A DNA stretch of 13,525 nt, taken from NCBI GenBank assembly GCA_013330925.1, contig DUHJ01000181.1, positions 1 through 13,525 of the forward strand. The letters run 5' to 3'. Each line of letters starts with the position of its first letter. Position 1 is the first letter of the stretch. Origin of the DNA: Candidatus Poseidoniaceae archaeon (lineage in GTDB: Archaea > Thermoplasmatota > Poseidoniia > Poseidoniales > Poseidoniaceae). Of the stretch, positions 1 to 6,800 are shown piece by piece. Both the position numbers and the translations under genes were made by a program. The notes below the pieces were generated by a model, which was given only the letters and a program-made list of their open reading frames with translations, did no database searches and was not told where the DNA came from.

Positions 1-1
1 C

Positions 2-334
2 CGGCGCGCATGGCAAAAGGCGCTTGCATCATCGGCAGAAGGCGTCACGTCAGGACCCGAAGACGGCATGGCCGAGGTGAAGATCGCGACCAGGGCTTGG
101 TGGAAGATGTGGGATGCGGATTTAACGGAACCCACCCGCACCTCACGCGATGAACGCTTTGCCGCCCGTGCACGTGGTGCGTTGGCCTCGGTGCGAGAAG
201 GCGGGGGCACGACGCTGTTGCTCGTCCTCGTTGAGCCGCGTCTCGATGCGGTCCTGGATGCACTGCACCGTTCCATCGCCCCCGAGGTCATCGTTTCATA
301 TGACGACCTCCTCGCGTTATACGAGGAGGCCTGA
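2..334 (+). CDS. Unidentified protein, 3' end of a gene that starts upstream of the window
   Basis: The frame is open from the left edge of the window to the TGA at 332-334. An internal ATG at 68 would give an 88-residue protein, but the open frame and ordinary codon use upstream of it suggest a longer gene cut by the window edge. The visible part has a W-rich stretch (RAWWKMWDADL), then an arginine-rich helix (SRDERFAARARGALASVREG), a hydrophobic strand (TTLLLVLVEPRLDAVLDALH) and a C-terminal YDDLLALYEEA. The order 'RDER-helix, then hydrophobic strand, then a helix' loosely resembles the C-terminal part of TraB/PrgY-family proteins, but the match is weak and I do not assign it. It is followed after one base by the TBP-like gene, so the two are probably co-transcribed. 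Its last codons carry the Shine-Dalgarno sequence of that gene. Confidence 0.6.
   Translation, partial: RRAWQKALASSAEGVTSGPEDGMAEVKIATRAWWKMWDADLTEPTRTSRDERFAARARGALASVREGGGTTLLLVLVEPRLDAVLDALHRSIAPEVIVSYDDLLALYEEA
323..329 (+). promoter_or_regulatory. Shine-Dalgarno sequence of the TBP-like gene
   Basis: GAGGAGG lies inside the last codons of the upstream gene, six bases before the ATG at 336. It fixes that start in preference to in-frame upstream codons. It also shows that this organism uses Shine-Dalgarno initiation for internal operon genes. Confidence 0.7.
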
Positions 335-335
335 G

Positions 336-875
336 ATGAGCGAAGGAATCGACGTTCGGGTGGAAAACCGCCTCATTCGCTTCATCCCCGCGAAGCCCGT
401 CGACCAAGGCCGTGTGGAGGCCGACCTTGGTGGTGTACGCGCGGGCGAACTTGTCGTGGTGGCCTTGACCCGGCCATCCGCGACGGTCATCGTTGACCGC
501 GAAGGGCGTCTCATCGTTCACGGCACCCACCGTGTGGAAGCCGCCCAAGCCGCAGCGAAGGAAATCCTCCTGCGTCTCGGCGTCGACGACGCTTCCCTTT
601 CGATGGAGTTTGGCCCGATCATCGCGTCGTTCCAGTACCGAAGAGCCGTCCACATCGACCGTCTTGCGGGCGATCTTGGAGCCGGTCAAGGTGAAGTCGA
701 CCAGCGGCTCGGATGCGTTTGCATCCGCGACGAGCGTCATGGGCTGACCATCCATCTCTGGGGCAACGGCAAAGCCGTCGCCACCGAGGCCCGCCATCCC
801 AACATGGTCGCGATGGCAGCGGTGCATTGGCGAACGCAAATCGAAAGCCGCCAAGCCTTCGTGAGCGAGGCCTGA
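336..875 (+). CDS. Divergent TATA-box-binding-protein-like protein
   Basis: This is a 179-residue protein, about the length of archaeal TBP, with the same two-repeat organisation. Repeat 1 (residues about 4-85) begins IDVRVENRLIRF and carries PSATVIVDREGRLIVHGT, the counterpart of TBP's 'PKATxLIFxSGKIVxTGA'. Repeat 2 (about 88-172) begins FGPIIAS, like TBP's 'IQNIVAS', and carries LTIHLWGNGKAVAT. Some positions that are DNA-contacting phenylalanines in TBP look replaced (Val in repeat 1, Trp in repeat 2), and the FPG element is absent. DNA binding may therefore be altered or lost. By eye it is a TBP-fold paralogue, not the general factor itself. I chose the ATG at 336 because GAGGAGG (323-329) precedes it by six bases; the frame stays open upstream but overlaps the previous gene. 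The gene ends two bases before the TatD-family gene. A regulatory or alternative initiation-factor role is inference from the fold only. Confidence 0.75.
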   Translation: MSEGIDVRVENRLIRFIPAKPVDQGRVEADLGGVRAGELVVVALTRPSATVIVDREGRLIVHGTHRVEAAQAAAKEILLRLGVDDASLSMEFGPIIASFQYRRAVHIDRLAGDLGAGQGEVDQRLGCVCIRDERHGLTIHLWGNGKAVATEARHPNMVAMAAVHWRTQIESRQAFVSEA

Positions 876-877
876 CG

Positions 878-1756
878 ATGTCCACCTACCAAGGTCCCAT
901 CACGGACGACCACTTCCATCTGCGTCGTGACGGTCGGTGCCTGGCCGCAGCGGAAGATTTTGCTCGCGCGGGGGGCACTGACTTGGTGCTCGTTCATTGC
1001 CCCGATTTCGCCGCCCCTCCCACGGACGAGGCCGGTCACAAAGCGGCGTATGCAGACACGGTGGCGATGGCCGAAGAAGTTCGGGCCTCCGTTGGTCTTG
1101 GCGTCCGCGTGGTCCTCGGTCCTCATCCAGCGGCCTTCGCGCATCAATTCGAAGCGTGGACCGTCGAAGGCGAGACCGGTCGAAGTCGAGCCATCGAGTC
1201 CTACACGTCGAGCATCGACGCTGCCGTTTCGTTCATCGAAGAGGGCCAAGCCCATGCGGTGGGCGAGGTTGGACGGCCGCATTGGCCGGTGAGCGAGGAC
1301 ATTTGGGACCTCTCCAACGAACTCTTGGCGTGGACGATGCGTCGCGCTGGCCGGGAAGGCTTCGCGTTGCAATTGCACGTTGAAGGAGAGCAAGCTTCGA
1401 CCTACCCTGAACTCGCGGCCATGGCAGACCGAGAAGGGTGCCCGCGGGACCGTATCGTTCGTCATTACGCTCCGCCCGACGTGAGTGCTGCCTCCACGCA
1501 CGGTCTGATTCCGAGCGTGCTGTGCGGCAAGGGGTCCTTGCCGGTGCTGCTGGACACCATGGCCGATGCACGTCAAGGCTTCATGCTCGAGACCGATCAC
1601 ATGGACGACCCTGGGCGCCCTGGCGCGGTGTTGGGTCCCAAAACGGTTCCAAAGCGAACCCGACAACTCAGCGAGGCCGGGGTGGACGACGAGGTCCTTT
1701 ATCGGGCTCACGTGGATTTGCCCGAGCGCTTGTACGGACCCTCCATCAGGGCATGA
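878..1756 (+). CDS. TatD-family metal-dependent hydrolase (archaeal TatD-related type)
   Basis: This 292-residue protein is a predicted TIM-barrel metallohydrolase of the amidohydrolase/TatD group. The expected metal ligands are in order: HxH in DDHFHL (His12, His14), Glu130 in AVGEVGRPHW, His167 in LQLHVEG, His196 in VRHYAPP and Asp240 in LETDHMDD. GPHP (His83) lies between the first strand and the glutamate. Known TatD proteins are metal-dependent nucleases or phosphoesterases. The archaeal branch is annotated only as predicted hydrolases, so the substrate is unknown. The variant ligand contexts (RHYAPP, ETDHMDD) fit the archaeal TatD-related group better than bacterial TatD. The start at 878 has GAGG at 867-870 and comes two bases after the stop of the TBP-like gene, so the two are probably translated from one message. 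All ligands are present, so the enzyme looks intact. Confidence 0.82.
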   Translation: MSTYQGPITDDHFHLRRDGRCLAAAEDFARAGGTDLVLVHCPDFAAPPTDEAGHKAAYADTVAMAEEVRASVGLGVRVVLGPHPAAFAHQFEAWTVEGETGRSRAIESYTSSIDAAVSFIEEGQAHAVGEVGRPHWPVSEDIWDLSNELLAWTMRRAGREGFALQLHVEGEQASTYPELAAMADREGCPRDRIVRHYAPPDVSAASTHGLIPSVLCGKGSLPVLLDTMADARQGFMLETDHMDDPGRPGAVLGPKTVPKRTRQLSEAGVDDEVLYRAHVDLPERLYGPSIRA

Positions 1757-1762
1757 TGCTGG

Positions 1763-1774
1763 GCCCTTCGGGGC
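1763..1774 (+). terminator. Small GC hairpin after the TatD-family gene
   Basis: GCCC (1763-1766), the loop TTCG, and GGGC (1771-1774) form a perfect four-base-pair stem with a stable tetraloop. GATG (1755-1758) and CATC (1777-1780) could extend it across an internal loop. It lies just after the stop at 1756 and only a few T residues follow. It could be a weak transcription end or a processing site, but the stem is short and may be chance. Confidence 0.25.
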
Positions 1775-1780
1775 GTCATC

Positions 1781-1790
1781 TTCATGTTTG
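1781..1790 (+). promoter_or_regulatory. Possible TATA-like element for the surface-protein gene
   Basis: TTCATGTTTG is the only AT-rich stretch in the 55-base gap. Its centre is about 26 bases before the ATG at 1812, where an archaeal TATA box would sit if the transcript were leaderless. The ATG has no Shine-Dalgarno sequence, which fits leaderless initiation. The element is not a strong TATA match. Confidence 0.25.
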
Positions 1791-1811
1791 ACCCGCTTCA
1801 CCACCGACACG

Positions 1812-2906
1812 ATGACCCGCTCGTCACGCGCCGTTTTGGCCGTTGGACTGCTTCTGCTGTCCCTTCTGCTTGCGGCGGCACCGGGCGCCCAAGCCCAACT
1901 CGGCATCGGGGTGCAAATCGATTGCGACGAGGACCCCGAGCTCAACGTTCGTCCTTCTGAGAACGACGACGTCAAGATCACCTGCACGGTGAAGAACACT
2001 GGACAATTGGAGTCCACCGTCTCCGTGGACTACGAATGGCAGGAGGAGGATCCTCGCGTTGACATGTCGCTTTCCGAGGATGAATTCACCCTCGCGGCCG
2101 GTGCGGAAGAGGACTTTGAGGCCACCTTCTCTGGCTCCCCGAGGATCGAAGCAGACCTTTCGCTTGATTTCGACATCACCGCTTCCATCACCTCCGTGAT
2201 GGTGCTGCCCGTGGACCAACTCAACCAATCCGCGGTGTATTCTGGCGAATTGACCGTGGCCACCTTTGGCATGGTGGACCTGACCCTGACCGATCGATCG
2301 ACGCGCAACCTCGAGGTCAGCGAAGAGGTCAGCATCGGCTTCACCATGGGCAACGACGGCAATGCCGAGGACAAGATCGAAGTGAACATCGCAAACCTTG
2401 CTGAATTGGAATCCGCAGGATTCAGTTTCCCTGAAGGCAGTTTCGTGGCCGAGACGGTCATGGTCGAGGGCACATCTGCGGAACGGACGCTCGTGTTGCG
2501 CACCCCTTCCGATGTCACCGATGAAGTGCGCGTTCAGGTCGTGTTCGAGGCCACCAGCACCAACGACGCAACGGCTGAGCCGATGCAGTCCTCGGTCACC
2601 GTCGTGGTCAAGGCAGCCGCTTCGAATGCCGCGTTGGGTGGTGGGCTGGAAGAACTCAGCCAAGACCAAATCCAACTCTATGCCGCCATCGGAGGCGGTG
2701 TGGTGGTCTTCTTCCTGATGATCCTCGTCATCGGGCGTCTCGTGCGCCGATCCGGTGGACCTGAACTCGAGGACGTGACCGACATCGACGAGCCGACGAT
2801 GCCCGGCGCCATGCCCGCAGCGGCCCCCGTTGCCATGGCTGCTCCGGCCGACGAATTTGATGGCATGTTCGACGAACTCGACGAGTTCGATTTTGACGAC
2901 CTCTGA
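1812..2906 (+). CDS. Secreted surface protein with C-terminal membrane anchor and acidic tail
   Basis: This 364-residue protein begins with a clear signal peptide: Arg residues, a leucine-rich core (about 9-22), and a likely cleavage after AQA (residue 28). The outer part is rich in Glu, Asp, Thr and Val. It looks like two immunoglobulin-like beta-sandwich modules of the CARDB/NEW3 kind: about 30-147, with VKITCTVKNTGQLESTV, and about 155-275, with VSIGFTMGNDGNAEDKIEV. Cys38 and Cys58 could form a disulfide. One membrane helix (about 291-308, AAIGGGVVVFFLMILVIG) is followed by basic RLVRRS and then an Ala/Pro linker ending in the acidic DELDEFDFDDL, predicted to be cytoplasmic. The start was chosen because the signal peptide begins there; the frame is open further upstream but overlaps the TatD-family gene. 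No enzymatic motif is visible, so a structural, adhesive or substrate-binding surface role is inference. Confidence 0.75.
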   Translation: MTRSSRAVLAVGLLLLSLLLAAAPGAQAQLGIGVQIDCDEDPELNVRPSENDDVKITCTVKNTGQLESTVSVDYEWQEEDPRVDMSLSEDEFTLAAGAEEDFEATFSGSPRIEADLSLDFDITASITSVMVLPVDQLNQSAVYSGELTVATFGMVDLTLTDRSTRNLEVSEEVSIGFTMGNDGNAEDKIEVNIANLAELESAGFSFPEGSFVAETVMVEGTSAERTLVLRTPSDVTDEVRVQVVFEATSTNDATAEPMQSSVTVVVKAAASNAALGGGLEELSQDQIQLYAAIGGGVVVFFLMILVIGRLVRRSGGPELEDVTDIDEPTMPGAMPAAAPVAMAAPADEFDGMFDELDEFDFDDL

Positions 2907-2934
2907 CGGAAACTTCTGTTCGGGTCACAGCCCC

Positions 2935-2941
2935 ACATTTT
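2935..2941 (+). promoter_or_regulatory. Weak TATA-like element upstream of fabI
   Basis: ACATTTT is the most AT-rich stretch suitably placed in the 101-base gap before fabI. If used, transcription would start near 2965, giving a leader of about 40 bases that contains the hairpin at 2973-2992 and the Shine-Dalgarno sequence. The match to an archaeal TATA box is poor and there is no independent support. Confidence 0.2.
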
Positions 2942-2972
2942 CGACCTCTGTTGAGGGGGAATGGTCAAAGGC

Positions 2973-2992
2973 CGGTGTGCCTGGCTACACCG
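2973..2992 (+). promoter_or_regulatory. Hairpin in the fabI leader
   Basis: CGGTGT (2973-2978) and ACACCG (2987-2992) are perfectly complementary, with an eight-base loop that a G-T pair could shorten to six. The hairpin ends two bases before the Shine-Dalgarno sequence of fabI (GGAGGG, 2995-3000). A structure here could affect translation of fabI and, through it, the synthase operon. As DNA it could also be a protein-binding inverted repeat. It is short enough to be chance. Confidence 0.35.
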
Positions 2993-3007
2993 ATGGAGGG
3001 TGTGCGT

Positions 3008-3799
3008 ATGCTGGACCTCAAAGGAAAGACGGCCTTCGTGTTTGGAGTGGCGAGCGAAGATTCCATCGCTTGGGCCATCTGCCAACAACTCGCTGCGGCA
3101 GGCTGCACGCTCTACCTTGGCTACCAGAAGCGGTTCATGAGCCGGATTTTCAAGCTCAAGGACCAGTTGCCCTCCATTGGAGGATTCTACCCCCTGGACG
3201 TGGCAGAAGACGCGACCACCAAGGAATTCTTTGATGCGTTTTCCGCGGAACATCCCGGCAAGAAAGCGGACATCCTTGTCCACGCCATTGGCTTTGCACC
3301 TCGCACCTGTTTCGATCGCCCCATCCTCTTCGTCGAAGACGCCGACATCAACACCGCGATGACCATTTCTGCCAACAGCCTCCAGCGCTGCTTGAAGCAC
3401 GCCCTGCCCTACCTCTCCGAGGGCTCCTCGACCATCACGCTGACCTATGCGGCCTCCACCCGGCACGTCCCCTCTTACGGCATCATGAGCATGGCCAAGG
3501 CCGCGCTGGAGTGCTGGACGCGGGAACTCGCCTGCCACCTTGGCCCCGAGGGTCATCGCGTAAACGCCATCTCCTCGGGCCCCATCCGGACCATCGCGGC
3601 GTCGGGCATCCCCGGTTTTGACAACATCCTGGATCACGTGGCGTCAAATGCGCCACTGCGGCGCAACGTCACGCAATCCGACGTGGCGGGAACGACCCTT
3701 TGGTTGGCCAGCCCGCTGTCCGCTGGAGTGACGGGGCAGGTCATCCACGTGGATGCCGGCTATTCGATCACCATGGTTCCAGGGACCATCATGGAGTGA
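3008..3799 (+). CDS. fabI: Enoyl-[acyl-carrier-protein] reductase, FabI type
   Basis: This 263-residue short-chain dehydrogenase is almost the same length as E. coli FabI (262). FabI reduces the enoyl-ACP double bond with NAD(P)H, the last step of each fatty-acid elongation round. FabI signatures are visible: GVASEDSIAWAI near the N-terminus (nucleotide binding), HAIGFAP (92-98), the catalytic set Tyr147, Tyr157 and Lys164 in TYAASTRHVPSYGIMSMAK, NAISSGPIRTIAASGI, and the C-terminal GQVIHVDAGYSI. I chose the ATG at 3008 because GGAGGG (2995-3000) precedes it. An in-frame ATG at 2993 would add five residues and overlap that site. The stop is nine bases before the megasynthase start, whose Shine-Dalgarno sequence overlaps the fabI stop, so the two are probably co-translated. 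The synthase has KR and DH but no ER, so FabI probably supplies enoyl reduction in trans. Family assignment is secure; partnership is inference from context. Confidence 0.93.
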   Translation: MLDLKGKTAFVFGVASEDSIAWAICQQLAAAGCTLYLGYQKRFMSRIFKLKDQLPSIGGFYPLDVAEDATTKEFFDAFSAEHPGKKADILVHAIGFAPRTCFDRPILFVEDADINTAMTISANSLQRCLKHALPYLSEGSSTITLTYAASTRHVPSYGIMSMAKAALECWTRELACHLGPEGHRVNAISSGPIRTIAASGIPGFDNILDHVASNAPLRRNVTQSDVAGTTLWLASPLSAGVTGQVIHVDAGYSITMVPGTIME

Positions 3800-3805
3800 G
3801 GTGGG
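3798..3805 (+). promoter_or_regulatory. Shine-Dalgarno sequence of the megasynthase, overlapping the fabI stop
   Basis: GAGGTGGG starts inside the fabI TGA (3797-3799) and ends three bases before the ATG at 3809. The overlap implies that ribosomes finishing fabI can reinitiate on the synthase gene. Confidence 0.6.
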
Positions 3806-3808
3806 AAC

Positions 3809-6800
3809 ATGACGATCACCACAGCAGACGGCAAAGAAGTCGGAGGAACCGACCAAGGTCCCTTCGAACCGATCGCAATCATCGGATGCTCGGCGTTGAT
3901 GCCCGATGCTGAAGACACGGCATCGTTCTGGCAGAACATCATCGATGCCCACGTGAGCATCCGCGACCTCCCTGAGGGCCGATGGCCCGGTCCAGTGGAG
4001 CAGTTTTGGGCCGAGGGCGCACCGGGACAAGTCGTAGAGAACAGGACCTACGCCAAGATTGGCGCCTTTGTCGAAGGCTTCGAATTCAACTGGCGCCGCT
4101 GGCGGCAACCTCCCGGGACGCTCCCACAAATCGATCCGTGTCAACTCTGGGCGGTCGAAGTTGCGGCTTCGGCGTTGGAGCACGCAGGCTACGGGGACGA
4201 CGGTCGGCCATTGGACCGCAGCCGCGTGGGTGTGGTCTTTGCGAACGCGCTCGGCGGTGAAAATCGAAACGAATCCAATCAACGGGTGTGGGCCGAGCGC
4301 AACCGCGCCTTGGCCATTGAGGCCGGTTTGCCTGAAGCGTCCAGCGATGCCTTTGTCGCGGCCATGGTGGAGGGCGCTCCCAAAATCACGGAAGACACGA
4401 TGCCGGGAGAACTGGCCAACGTCGTGTCTGGCCGGGTGGCCAACCTGCTCGATTTGCAGGGTCCAAACCACGCGATGGACGCGGCATGTGCCTCTTCCCT
4501 TGCGGCCTTGCTCGATGCATGTCGGCTGCTTCACGCACGCCAAGTGGACGCCATGATTTGCGGTGCATCCGACCGCACCATGGACCCGGCGACCTACGCC
4601 AAGTTCAGCGCCATTGGTGCGCTGTCGCCCAGCCATTCCACGCCGTTCGACGCCCGTGCAAACGGCTTCGTGATGGGCGAAGGTGCTGGCGCGATGGTCC
4701 TGAAACGCCTCAGCGACGCGGTGCGGGACGAGGACGAAATATTCGCCGTCATCCGCGGGATTGGCGGCTCATCGGACGGCCGTGGAAAAGGCATCACCGC
4801 TCCTTCGCAGCGTGGTCAGATTCAGGCCATCGCACGCGCCTACAATCAGGCGGGATATGCGGCTTCGTCCGTCGAGTTGGTCGAAGCTCACGGGACCTCG
4901 ACGAAGGTCGGTGACGCCACAGAATTATCCACGTTGGGCACCTTGTGGACGGGACTTGGCGCCGGGGACCACGTTGCCGTGGGTTCCATCAAGAGCCAAA
5001 TCGGCCACCTGAAGGCGGCCGCAGGCATGGCGGGCTTGCTCAAGGTCACCATGGCCTTGCACCATGCCACCATCCCTCCGAGTGCAGGATTTGAAACGCC
5101 CAATCCTACGGTGGATTGGTCGACGAATCCCTTCTTCGTTCCAACCGAACCAATGGCGTGGCCCAAGCCAGACGGCCACCCACGCCGTGCCGGTGTGAGT
5201 GCCTTCGGCTTCGGGGGAACCAACTTCCACGTTGCCCTCGAAGCCTTCGATCCTGAACTCCACACCAGCATGGGCGCCACCTGGGCGTCGCGTTGGGACG
5301 CATTCACCGGCACGCCCTCCGCTCCCTCGGCGGCCTCCATTCTCGATGCATCGGCGACCCCTTCCCTCGATCATGCCGCCCTGAAGGCGATCGAAGGCGG
5401 TCTCCTGCTGCTGTCGGGCGACAGCGTCGAAGCCGTGTCGGGCCGACTTGCAGGTTTGTCCGTCTCTGGGCCAACCTTCGACGACGATGCTCGCGGCCAC
5501 CGTCTTTCCGCCGTGTTTGCGGATTGGTCGGCCTCCTTTGACCCCAAGGCTTCGGTTCGACTCGCTGTCGTGGCCACGTCGTGGGCCGAATTTGACAAGC
5601 GGAAGGGGTTGGCTGCCTCGTCGCTCGCTGACCCATCGCGTTGGGGCTTCTTGGCCGCTCAAGGCATCATGATCACAGACCAGCCGCCCATGCCGGCTCA
5701 AGCCAAAGTGGCCCACATGTACCCCGGCCAAGGCAGCCAATATGTCGGCATGACGCAAGACCTGTGGCAACGCTTCTCTGCGGTGCAGGACGTGTGGCGA
5801 CTCGCAGACGAGACCATGGTGGAAGTCCTCGACGGCGAAACGCTGTCCTCCTTCGTGTTGCGCAGCAACCTCAGCAAAGAGGAGATGAAAGACGCTGAGG
5901 AGAAACTGAAGCGCACCGAGTACACTCAGCCGGCGATGTTGACGGCCGATTTGGCCATCGAACGTGCGCTCAACGACCACGGCCTCAAGCCGGACATGGT
6001 TGCTGGACATTCCCTCGGTGAATATGCGGCCCTGATGTCGGCGGGCATCATGGACATGGACAGCGCCCTCCGTGCTGCTGCTGCACGTGGCACTGAGATG
6101 GGCTCCGTCGAGATCGACGATCAAGGCCTGATGGCCTCGGTCAGTGCCCCACTTGCGGACGTGGAGCGCATTCTGGAGGGGACCGACGGGTACGTCATTG
6201 CGGCCAACAAGAACTCGCCCAAGATGACGGTCATCGCCGGAGAAACGGCACCCGTCAAGGCCGCAATGGCCGCTTTTGAAGCCGAAAGCATGCCTTGCAC
6301 CGTCCTGCAAACCTCCCACGCCTTCCACTCCAAGATCGTCGCTCCGGCCAACGCGCCGCTGCGCGCCTTCCTCGAGGGATTGGACCTGCAATGGCCCTCG
6401 ATTCCGATCACGGCCAACGTTGACGGGACCTTCTACGCGATGGAGGGCGAGGACGCAAAGACGGCCGTCTTGGAGAAGCTCGCCGGGCAAATGGCCTCCG
6501 CTGTGGAGTGGACCGCCCAGATCGAAACGATGGCCGCCGCAGGTGCGGGAGCCTTCGTCGAAGTCGGGCCGAAGCGGGCGTTGACCGTGTTCGCGTCGCA
6601 GATCCTCGAAGACCGACCGCATCTTGCCGTGATGACCAACCACCCGAAGCAAGGTGGCATCGCCAGTTTCCTCTCCGCACTTGGGATGCTCGCGCTCGCA
6701 GGGCGCGTCCCCTCACTCCCAAACGGTTCCAGCGACGTGTTGACCGAGGCCTTCCGCGCGGGTCCGACCGAAGCCTGGGCGTCGGCTTCGGCTCAACCGG

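Noticed and set aside
737..2017. Long minus-strand open frame opposite the TatD-family gene
   Set aside because: It is a GC-rich shadow of a well-supported plus-strand gene; its translation shows no family motifs and crosses two real genes.
2873..2889. Near-perfect inverted repeat CGAACTCG-A-CGAGTTCG
   Set aside because: It lies in codons for the repetitive acidic tail of the surface protein. Asp/Glu/Leu/Phe codons there produce such symmetry by themselves, and it is not placed as a terminator or operator.
2993..3007. Earlier fabI start at 2993 (or a TTG at 2951)
   Set aside because: The ATG at 3008 has GGAGGG properly placed and gives the usual FabI N-terminus; the earlier starts would bury that site or add non-conserved residues.
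4925..6652. Long minus-strand open frame opposite the KS1 and AT domains
   Set aside because: The plus strand encodes recognisable catalytic domains throughout. The antisense frame follows from codon bias and has no recognisable product.
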